Part shown: positions 1 to 4,998 of the stretch, piece by piece | Numbering within the stretch: the first letter of the stretch is position 1 | Layout of the letters: each line of letters begins with the position of its first letter | Source of the DNA: Dehalococcoidia bacterium | Lineage (GTDB): Bacteria > Chloroflexota > Dehalococcoidia > SZUA-161 > SpSt-899 | DNA length: 11,004 bases | Assembly (NCBI GenBank): GCA_023271485.1 | Contig: JALPXT010000046.1 | Span: forward strand, 1-11,004 | Direction: 5' to 3' | Notes under the pieces: generated by a model | The model's input: the letters and a program-made list of their open reading frames with translations, nothing else | The model's database searches: none | Told to the model about the DNA's origin: nothing | Translations under genes and position numbers: made by a program

Positions 1-2
1 AG

Positions 3-1133
3 CCAAAAGATATCGAGGCGCTTTTCTTCGGTAACGTGCTGGGAACGCACGAGGAAGGCCAAATGGGGATGGCCGCCTACGCCGCCGCCGACATAGGAAT
101 TCCCAATATCCCCACAACCAGATTCGAGGGTGTCTGCGCTACCGCCTCGGTGGCGATCAGGGATGCCTTCATGTGGGTAGCTTCGGGGTATTGTGATATC
201 GTGCTCGTCGGTGGCACCGAGAAGGCCTCGGTGATGGACACCCCTTATGCCACGCGGACGTTTGCCATGGGCAGCGATAGCTACTACGAGGGCCCCGCGG
301 GGATCACCTTTCCCGGGGTCTTCGCCATGCTGGCTCACCTCTATTCCCATAAGTACGGGATACCGCTCGCCAAACTCAAGGAGCAAATGGCAATGGTGGC
401 GATAAAGAACCACCAGAACGGCAAGCTCAATCCCAAGGCTCAGTTCCAGTCAACCATTAGAGACCTCATGGAGGCGCGGATAGCCAGGGCAAGCCAGAGG
501 GGGCAGCCGGTTCCCACCTGGGCGGATGAGATGGAGTTCCTTCGTGATATCAAGGTGAATCCCGTAATCGCCGATCCCTTGCAGCTCTACGATTGTTGCC
601 CCTTCTCCGATGGCGCCGCGGCACTGGTCCTGGCCTCCAGGGACAAGGCCAGGAGGCTGACCGACAAGCCCGTTCTGATCGCTGGCGTGGGGCAGTGTTC
701 CGCCGGCCCGCTCCACAATCAGAAGGACTTCACCAGGATGAAGGCTCGAATCCTATCGGCAAAGCAGGCCTATACTCAGGCGGGCATTGAGCCACAGGAT
801 GTCGACCTCTGCGAGCTTCACGATTGCTTTACCATCGCCGAGATCGTGGCCACGGAGTGCCTGGGATTCTTTGAGTTCGGCCAGGGAAGCCAGGCGGTGG
901 AGCGGGGTGAGACCCAGATCGGCGCTAAGATCGCCATCAATCCCTCCGGTGGTCTTAAGGCAAAGGGCCATCCCATAGGGGCTACCGGTGCTGCTCAGGC
1001 ATGCGAAGTGGTAAATCAGCTTCGGGGTGAATGCGGAAAGCGGCAGGTGGAAGGCGCAAAAATAGGCATGACCGATACCCTGGGCGGCGATGCCTGCACC
1101 ATATGCAACATAATCCTGAAGAGGGGCTGGTAA
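3..1133 (+). CDS. Thiolase (SCP-x/archaeal-type acetyl-CoA acetyltransferase), 5' end outside the window
   Basis: The product is a thiolase that condenses or cleaves acyl-CoAs, most likely acetyl-CoA with acetoacetyl-CoA. The reading frame is open to the window edge: the codons before the GTG at 36 read PKDIEALFFGN, normal thiolase sequence, so that GTG is an internal valine and the true start lies upstream. About 376 residues are visible. The nucleophilic cysteine is in GVCATASVA (TGC at 135-137). Further landmarks are LHDCF near 815-830, NPSGG near 940 and GHPIGATG near 965-990, which carries the catalytic histidine. The C-terminus GGDACTICNIIL lacks the classical CxG motif of biosynthetic thiolases, as in the SCP-x/archaeal branch. 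A DUF35 gene starts 2 bases after its stop. In archaea such pairs form a complex with HMG-CoA synthase; that an HMG-CoA synthase gene lies upstream here is inference. The exact substrate is unproven. Confidence 0.9.
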   Translation, partial: PKDIEALFFGNVLGTHEEGQMGMAAYAAADIGIPNIPTTRFEGVCATASVAIRDAFMWVASGYCDIVLVGGTEKASVMDTPYATRTFAMGSDSYYEGPAGITFPGVFAMLAHLYSHKYGIPLAKLKEQMAMVAIKNHQNGKLNPKAQFQSTIRDLMEARIARASQRGQPVPTWADEMEFLRDIKVNPVIADPLQLYDCCPFSDGAAALVLASRDKARRLTDKPVLIAGVGQCSAGPLHNQKDFTRMKARILSAKQAYTQAGIEPQDVDLCELHDCFTIAEIVATECLGFFEFGQGSQAVERGETQIGAKIAINPSGGLKAKGHPIGATGAAQACEVVNQLRGECGKRQVEGAKIGMTDTLGGDACTICNIILKRGW

Positions 1134-1135
1134 AC

Positions 1136-1540
1136 ATGGAATATAAACTGACTCACAAGGCGTATACCAGTGCGCTGAGGGAAAACAGGCTGCTGGGACT
1201 CAAGTGTAATGCCTGCGGTGGCTACACCGTGCCCCCGAAGAAGGTGTGTATCGAGTGTGCCAGTGAGGACCTGGACGTCGTCGAGCTCAGCGGCAGGGGA
1301 GAGATCAGAACCTTCACCGTCATCCGGGTGGCGGCGGAAGGGTTTCAGGCCCCATACATTGTGGGCATCGTCGAGCTTGACGAAGGCCCGTGGCTCATGG
1401 GTAACGTCATCGATGTAGACTGCGATGAAGCCACCATGGATATGATCGGCAGGAGAGTTAGATTAGGCCATGCGGTTATCCCGGGAGACAAGTTCTCGGC
1501 CGGTGAGCGTGTGACTGCAACCTTTAGTTTGGAGAACTAA
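1136..1540 (+). CDS. DUF35 (Zn-ribbon plus OB-fold) acyl-CoA-binding partner of thiolase
   Basis: This 134-residue protein has the DUF35 layout. A short N-terminal helix leads into a rubredoxin-like zinc ribbon with two CxxC pairs (CNAC near residue 25 and CIEC near residue 39), followed by an OB-fold from about residue 50. GRGEIRTFTVI and GFQAPYIVGIVEL are typical of the family. DUF35 proteins have no catalytic site of their own. In the archaeal thiolase/HMG-CoA synthase complex they bridge the two enzymes and help bind CoA; the same role here is inference from the adjacent thiolase. The start at 1136 was chosen over an in-frame ATG at 1031 because the family begins here, a GAGGGG ribosome binding site precedes it, and the earlier start would lie wholly inside the thiolase gene. 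Spacing to both neighbours is 2 bases, indicating one operon. Confidence 0.92.
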   Translation: MEYKLTHKAYTSALRENRLLGLKCNACGGYTVPPKKVCIECASEDLDVVELSGRGEIRTFTVIRVAAEGFQAPYIVGIVELDEGPWLMGNVIDVDCDEATMDMIGRRVRLGHAVIPGDKFSAGERVTATFSLEN

Positions 1541-1542
1541 CT

Positions 1543-1653
1543 ATGAATAAGACGAAGAGGGTAGCCAGTCTTAAGCATCGCCGCAGGAAGAAGAAGATCG
1601 AGGAGAAGAGGAAGGCCGGGAAGGCGGACGGGCTCGAGGCGCAAAGGGCATAA
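1543..1653 (+). CDS. Small very basic protein (36 residues), function unknown
   Basis: A short ORF begins MNKTKRVASLKHRRRKKK and is dominated by Lys and Arg through residue 25, then ends in a neutral-to-acidic tail (GLEAQRA). It starts 2 bases after the DUF35 stop with GGAG at 1531-1534, 8 bases upstream. It ends in TAATG, so its stop overlaps the ATG of the next gene by one base. This coupled spacing is the main reason to call it a real gene. The composition resembles small ribosome-associated or RNA-binding peptides, but I do not recognise a family and assign no function. It could also be a minor coupling ORF between DUF35 and the COG2187 gene. No signal peptide or membrane segment is present. 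Confidence 0.65.
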   Translation: MNKTKRVASLKHRRRKKKIEEKRKAGKADGLEAQRA

Positions 1654-2714
1654 TGGGGCAGTTACCACCGCTGGTTCGGGCATTGCTTAAGGGAGACGCC
1701 TATCCGGAGAATCCCCGGCATCGAAGGGGGGTTTCAGGGGGTCTCCCCCTGATGCATCCTGTCGATCTGATGCAGACGCAGATGTCCTTCGTTTTCCTCC
1801 TTGGCGATTTTGCCTACAAGATCAAGAAGCCGGTCGATCTCGGCTACCTCGATTTCAGCACCCTGGAGAAGCGGCGCTTCTATTGCCAGCAGGAGGTGCA
1901 GTTGAACAGCCGCCTCGCCCCGGAGATCTACCTCGGGGTAGTTGAGGTGACCCAAAATGAGGGGCAGTTCTCCGTGGGGGGCACCGGTGAGGTTGTAGAA
2001 TACGCCGTGAAGATGCGTCAGCTCCCGCGGGAACGCTGTCTGGACAGGCTCCTTGCCAGGGATGAGGCGACCCCCGCGATGCTGGTGAAGGTAGCACGGA
2101 AGCTGGTCGAGTTCCACCAGGCTTCCCGGTCGGATGAGGAAATTTCGAGGTACGGCGATATCGAGACTATTGTCCAGAACACGGACGAGAACTTCGCTCA
2201 AACGACAAAATATCTAAAGGTGTCCCTTTCCCCAGAAGCCTATGAGGGTATAAAGTCTTACACCACAAGCTTTATAGATAGACAAACCCCGCTATTCAAG
2301 CAGCGCATGGAGGAGGGCAAGATAAGGGACTGCCACGGGGATCTGCACTCGGCGCACATTTGTTTTGGCGATGAAGTCTATATCTTCGATTGCATCGAAT
2401 TCAACGACCGCTTCAGGTACTGCGACGTAGCCAGTGAGGTAGCCTTTCTGGCTATGGACCTGGATGTGCATGGTTATCCCCATCTCTCGAGGCATTTTAT
2501 TGATAGCTATGTCGGGCTATCCGGCGATCGGGAGCTTGAGCAGCTTCTCAACTTCTACCGGTGTTATCGGGCCTATGTCAGGGGAAAGGTGGAAAGCTTC
2601 AAGCTCGATGACCCGCATATCTCGGATGAGGAAAAGGGCCGGGTTCTGGGCATCGCCAGGAGGTACTTTGAGCTGGCGGAGTCGTATGCATTGAGGGGCG
2701 AGTGGGAGGGATAA
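1653..2714 (+). CDS. COG2187-type aminoglycoside-phosphotransferase-fold protein (N-terminal half of a commonly fused kinase)
   Basis: The 353-residue product belongs to the COG2187 group of APH/choline-kinase-fold proteins of unknown substrate. Visible signatures are YKIKKPVDLGYLDFSTLEKRR near residues 55-75, LNSRLAPEIYLGVVEV after it, the Brenner-type loop HGDLH at residues 228-232 with the presumptive catalytic Asp230, and IFDCIEFN with the metal-site acidic residues. In many bacteria this domain is followed in the same polypeptide by a P-loop kinase; here that part is a separate gene 4 bases downstream in another frame. The N-terminus LPPLVRALLKGDAYP matches the family, but about 16 residues (codons 1707-1754) separate AYP from HPVDLMQTQMS, which I expect to be adjacent. 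Those codons coincide with a hairpin repeat. If the upstream part were not translated, an in-frame ATG at 1752 could serve as start. Substrate unknown. Confidence 0.85.
   Translation: MGQLPPLVRALLKGDAYPENPRHRRGVSGGLPLMHPVDLMQTQMSFVFLLGDFAYKIKKPVDLGYLDFSTLEKRRFYCQQEVQLNSRLAPEIYLGVVEVTQNEGQFSVGGTGEVVEYAVKMRQLPRERCLDRLLARDEATPAMLVKVARKLVEFHQASRSDEEISRYGDIETIVQNTDENFAQTTKYLKVSLSPEAYEGIKSYTTSFIDRQTPLFKQRMEEGKIRDCHGDLHSAHICFGDEVYIFDCIEFNDRFRYCDVASEVAFLAMDLDVHGYPHLSRHFIDSYVGLSGDRELEQLLNFYRCYRAYVRGKVESFKLDDPHISDEEKGRVLGIARRYFELAESYALRGEWEG
1726..1754 (+). repeat. Hairpin repeat, copy A, inside the COG2187 coding region
   Basis: The copy contains GGGGGTTTCAGGGG, a short spacer and TCCCCCTGATG. TCAGGGGG (1734-1741) pairs perfectly with CCCCCTGA (1745-1752) around a 3-base loop. 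The same two blocks recur at 5872-5901. It sits in the sense frame and encodes part of an N-terminal insertion in the COG2187 protein without a stop codon. Two copies in 11 kb suggest a dispersed REP-like family; its true extent cannot be judged from this window. Confidence 0.7.
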
Positions 2715-2718
2715 TCAA

Positions 2719-3318
2719 TTGAAGGAGCCATTTGCCGAATTCATAAGAAGGCTGGAGTTCGGAATCCTGCTCATTACCTGCGGCCTTCCCGGTAGCTGGA
2801 AGACCGAGACGGCTGAGGAGGTTTCCAAAATCAAGGGCTACCCCATCATCCGAACCGATCTCGTCAGGCTGGAGGTGCTGAAGGGTGAGGATATCTTCGA
2901 TGAAAAGGTGGCCTCGGATATGGACAAGCGCCGGAAGGTCTACGATGAGGTATTCCGGCGTGCTGGTGAGAGATTGGAGAAGGGTGACGGGGCGATACTC
3001 GATGCCACCTTTGTCACCCAGTCGCTGCGCCGGCGTGCGGCGGAGATCGCTGCCAAACACCATCGGACGTTCGTCATCATGCAGACGAGCTGCCCGCAGG
3101 AGGTATCCATTGCCCGCATACTCAGGCGGACAAAGGAAAACTATGAATCGAACGCCCTCACCGAACAGGCCTATTTCAACAACAAGGCAAAGTTCGAGGC
3201 TGTCGATCTCGATGATTTCAAGTGGTTGTATCCCAATCTAAGTATAATCCATTTCACCGTTGATACCCGGTACGACCCCCCTGAGGATTGGTACGTCACC
3301 GGCGTGGAGAAGAGGTAA
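2719..3318 (+). CDS. COG0645-type P-loop kinase (AAA family ATP-binding protein)
   Basis: The 199-residue product is a small P-loop kinase of the COG0645/zeta-toxin-like type, the domain usually fused C-terminally to COG2187. The P-loop is GLPGSWKT at residues 22-29, with Lys28 and Thr29 kept but Trp27 where canonical Walker A has Gly. A Walker-B-like strand GAILDATF follows near residue 90, then an Arg-rich lid region (RILRRTKENYES near residues 133-145) typical of gluconate-kinase-like enzymes. Start is TTG at 2719 with GGGAGGG upstream (2704-2710), giving good spacing; no ATG lies before the P-loop. It is 4 bases from the COG2187 stop and in a different frame, so the two are separate polypeptides unless a frameshift or sequencing error split them. 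The phosphorylated substrate is unknown. Confidence 0.82.
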   Translation: MKEPFAEFIRRLEFGILLITCGLPGSWKTETAEEVSKIKGYPIIRTDLVRLEVLKGEDIFDEKVASDMDKRRKVYDEVFRRAGERLEKGDGAILDATFVTQSLRRRAAEIAAKHHRTFVIMQTSCPQEVSIARILRRTKENYESNALTEQAYFNNKAKFEAVDLDDFKWLYPNLSIIHFTVDTRYDPPEDWYVTGVEKR

Positions 3319-3357
3319 TATTCATCACATAGGGCACAGTATTATACGCATTTCAGC

Positions 3358-3364
3358 AAGGAGG
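3358..3364 (+). promoter_or_regulatory. Ribosome binding site fixing a GTG start
   Basis: AAGGAGG lies 5 bases before the GTG at 3370. The two nearby ATG triplets (3365 and 3368) are excluded: the first reads ATG ATG TGA, and the second is out of frame with the long ORF. An AT-rich TATTATA at 3340-3346 could be a -10 box, but no well-spaced -35 is visible. Confidence 0.7.
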
Positions 3365-3369
3365 ATGAT

Positions 3370-4200
3370 GTGACAAAACTGACTCTTTTGGAAATATCTG
3401 ATCAAATATCGGAGACGGTGTATGATTTCTACACAGACAGGATTGATCCAGAGTGGTTAACAACGGACAGCATTTTGGATCAAGCTTGCTCTGATTTGCC
3501 ATCCAAGGATCTTAGATATCTCATCCCCAAAGTTATCTTGGTCGATAGGTATTATAAAGCTAACCTGATCAGATTCTTCCCCAAACCAAATGATGATGAA
3601 CTCGATTGCAGGTTTGAATACTACAAATCAATTGCCCAAGAGCTCAAGGAATTAGGCTTAGATGGACGAATCGAAGACATTTGCAGGAAAGCCCCAAGGC
3701 TCTGCGCGTGTAACTTGGGACTTGTGGTAAAGCTTTGCAATGATGTTTGTGATGCTATAAAGAAAACCACAAAAAAGAGTTGCCCCGTTTTTGCCTCTAA
3801 GCTACTGCATTTCAGTGCGCCTGACCAATTCCCCATTATTGATGATAACGCTGAAAAGAAATTAAAGGATGTTCTCAATCAATTAGATGATCATGCCAAT
3901 GAGACGATTGGTGAAGTGAGAGCTAAGGTTGACAAAGAAGTACTGCTTGACCGCTGGCATGAGAACGACCCTGATCATTTTCTTGAGCACTGGGAAAAAG
4001 AGAAAGATGGGTCAAAGCTACTCGGAATCCTCGAGGAGGAATGTCCAGAGTACTATAGAGAACTAGTAGATCAATGGTTGGCTGATAAGTACGGAACGTT
4101 TGCAAGGGATATTTTTTGCTTGCAACAAGCAATATACCTTAGTGGAGGGCCAATGTATTCGTTCAGGGAATTGGACAAGTATCTATACCCAAGCCGCTGA
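3370..4200 (+). CDS. Hypothetical protein of unknown function, AT-rich accessory gene
   Basis: I do not recognise the family with confidence. The 276-residue product is predicted soluble and mostly helical, with no signal peptide or membrane segment. Its most distinctive stretch is SKLLHFSAPDQFPIIDD around residues 142-158, a pattern (SK.LHF..P..FPI.D) I associate with several poorly described prokaryotic proteins, some annotated as helix-hairpin-helix or defence-linked; this is a weak resemblance only. It contains several cysteines (PRLCACN, KLCNDVC near residues 115-130) without a clear zinc motif, and an acidic second half rich in Trp (DRWHENDPDHFLEHWEKEK). Composition differs sharply from its neighbours: I count 24/60 GC at 3421-3480 and 19/60 at 3841-3900, against 40/60 at 7801-7860 in ahcY. 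It has its own strong ribosome binding site and a 51-base upstream gap, so it is probably independently expressed and horizontally acquired. Confidence 0.75.
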   Translation: MTKLTLLEISDQISETVYDFYTDRIDPEWLTTDSILDQACSDLPSKDLRYLIPKVILVDRYYKANLIRFFPKPNDDELDCRFEYYKSIAQELKELGLDGRIEDICRKAPRLCACNLGLVVKLCNDVCDAIKKTTKKSCPVFASKLLHFSAPDQFPIIDDNAEKKLKDVLNQLDDHANETIGEVRAKVDKEVLLDRWHENDPDHFLEHWEKEKDGSKLLGILEEECPEYYRELVDQWLADKYGTFARDIFCLQQAIYLSGGPMYSFRELDKYLYPSR

Positions 4201-4315
4201 CAAGAAGAAGCTGGTTAATAAGTGAGCGCGTGAGGTATTGGCTTAGCGACTTATCTTTGTCTAATGTGCTTCAAGAGGTCGCAAAGTTTTGGAATGATCG
4301 CTGAGATGAAACAAA
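4201..4315 (+). other. Intergenic stretch without an identifiable gene
   Basis: No ORF with a credible start and ribosome binding site is visible. One frame is open from about 4212 to a TGA at 4302-4304 and ends LSNVLQEVAKFWNDR, but lacks a start codon with a binding site, so it may be a remnant or chance. The segment GTGCTTCAAGAG at 4266-4277 resembles GTGCTTCGAGAG at 4921-4932, the last codons of hicA. This could extend the flanking repeat or be coincidental. No terminator hairpin is obvious. Confidence 0.5.
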
Positions 4316-4378
4316 GTGAAGATAGACCTGCACATCCACACCAGGACCGGCTGCGATGGCAATCTCTTCGTCAAGGAG
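4316..4378 (+). repeat. Direct repeat, left copy (partner 4936-4998)
   Basis: This is the left member of a 63-base direct repeat flanking the hicB-hicA pair. The repeat starts at the GTG, or 2 bases earlier counting the shared AA, and ends at the GGAG that serves as hicB ribosome binding site. Repeat to repeat the unit is 620 bases. The left copy differs by C/T at 4339, G/C at 4353 and four changes clustered at 4367-4373. Confidence 0.85.
4373..4378 (+). promoter_or_regulatory. hicB ribosome binding site, derived from duplicated PHP sequence
   Basis: AAGGAG lies 10 bases before ATG 4389. In the intact PHP gene the same position reads GAGGAG and encodes Glu-Glu. A single base difference from a coding stretch therefore provides the translation signal for the antitoxin gene, and it selects 4389 over the in-frame ATG at 4356. 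Confidence 0.55.
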
Positions 4379-4388
4379 CATATATATT

Positions 4389-4724
4389 ATGATTAGCACT
4401 AGACCAACCAAGGAAAATCCCCCCAGTGCAGTCACCAGTGTCTCGCTCTTGACAATTCTCATTATCAAAGATAGCGAGAGATACATGGCCAAGTGCCCTG
4501 AATTAGACCTTGTTACCGAGATGGACACCCAGGAGGAAGCATTGAAGGCTATGGTTGAACTCATAGGAGAATATGCAAGAGACTACAGATCACGGGAGGA
4601 AACATACCTGAAGAGCCCCAACAGAGCTCACCATAAGCCGTACGTGGATCGAATTATCGGATGCCGAGACGAATGGGAAATGATGGAACTCGTTGGGGTA
4701 CGATATGGCCATCTACACGTATAG
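4389..4724 (+). CDS. hicB: HicB-family antitoxin-like protein
   Basis: The 111-residue product carries the HicB partial RNase-H-like core: a first strand LTILIIKDSERYMAKCPEL (residues 20-38), then DLVTEMDTQEEALKAMVELIGEYARDY, matching the family pattern of a strand pair followed by a helix with EEAL. The C-terminal part (YLKSPNRAHHKPYVDRIIG onward) is not a recognisable HTH or ribbon-helix-helix, so DNA binding is not evident. HicB proteins bind and neutralise HicA and often autoregulate the pair. Start ATG 4389 was chosen for AAGGAG 10 bases upstream; the earlier ATG 4356 would lie inside the PHP-derived repeat. The first 19 residues precede the family core and may be non-native. The gene overlaps hicA, antitoxin first, the reverse of the classical hicAB order but common. 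Assignment rests on core motif plus partner. Confidence 0.7.
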   Translation: MISTRPTKENPPSAVTSVSLLTILIIKDSERYMAKCPELDLVTEMDTQEEALKAMVELIGEYARDYRSREETYLKSPNRAHHKPYVDRIIGCRDEWEMMELVGVRYGHLHV

Positions 4725-4935
4725 CGATATGCGCTATGTATTGCGCAAGCTTGGGTTTGAACTTATCAGAAGCAGGAAACACGAAACCTGGGAAAGAATC
4801 TTGGGAGACGGGGCTATTCTCCAGGTAAGAATCAGTCACAAAGGCAAAAGGGATATCCCGCCTGGAACATTTTACGAGATGCTAAGGCAAGCCGGCATTG
4901 ACAAGAATACATTTCTGAAGGTGCTTCGAGAGTAA
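4705..4935 (+). CDS. hicA: HicA-family toxin-like mRNA interferase (YcfA-like)
   Basis: The 76-residue product fits the HicA double-stranded-RNA-binding-like fold: helix YVLRKLGFELIRSRKHETWERI with the expected basic/His turn, a strand ILQVRISHKGKRDIPPGTF, and the C-terminal helix MLRQAGIDKNTFLKVLRE. HicA toxins cleave mRNA and use a conserved histidine, normally in a GSHH-like turn; here the turn reads SRKHETW, so the His is present but in an altered setting. ATG 4705 is preferred to TTG 4693, because GGGG at 4696-4699 is correctly spaced for 4705. It overlaps hicB by 20 bases, indicating translational coupling. Its TAA is immediately followed by the GTG of the PHP gene, so the toxin gene and a housekeeping-like gene abut with no spacer. 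Confidence 0.8.
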   Translation: MAIYTYSDMRYVLRKLGFELIRSRKHETWERILGDGAILQVRISHKGKRDIPPGTFYEMLRQAGIDKNTFLKVLRE

Positions 4936-4998
4936 GTGAAGATAGACCTGCACATCCATACCAGGACCGGCTCCGATGGCAATCTCCCCATCGAGGAG
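4936..4998 (+). repeat. Direct repeat, right copy (start of the PHP gene)
   Basis: This is the right member of the direct repeat with 4316-4378. It forms the first 21 codons of the functional gene, including the Asp-x-His-x-His metal motif. Retention of an intact reading frame here and decay of the left copy indicate that selection acts on the right copy. Confidence 0.85.

Larger units (their letters stand above)
4316..4396 (+). pseudogene. Truncated duplicate of the 5' end of the PHP phosphoesterase gene
   Basis: Bases 4316-4378 repeat the first 63 bases of the intact PHP gene (4936-4998) with 6 differences by my count, only 2 of them in the first 51. The frame opens with GTG, gives MKIDLHIHTRTGCDGNLF, then leaves the homology and stops at TAG 4394-4396 after 26 codons. 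It keeps the Asp4-His6-His8 metal motif but nothing else of the domain, so it cannot be an enzyme. The remnant overlaps the hicB start (4389), and the AAGGAG serving hicB lies at its end. It may still be translated as a leader peptide. It most likely arose when the hicBA cassette entered the 5' end of the PHP gene. Which copy is ancestral cannot be decided from this window. Confidence 0.8.

Noticed and set aside
36..38. GTG as the start of the thiolase gene
   Set aside because: In-frame codons upstream to the window edge read as thiolase sequence (EALFFGN before the Val), so the start is outside the window.
1031..1135. Longer DUF35 start at ATG 1031
   Set aside because: It lies wholly within the thiolase gene, the encoded residues have no family resemblance, and ATG 1136 has its own binding site.
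1335..1352. GGGTTTCAGG resembling the hairpin repeat inside DUF35
   Set aside because: Only a partial match without the second block; the codons encode the conserved GFQAP motif of the family.
4356..4388. Upstream ATG 4356 as hicB start
   Set aside because: It falls out of frame within the PHP-derived repeat and lacks a binding site; AAGGAG at 4373-4378 points to 4389.
4271..4564. Minus-strand frame with a hydrophobic stretch across the repeat and hicB
   Set aside because: It is the antisense of the PHP stub and hicB, and no ribosome binding site or family supports it.
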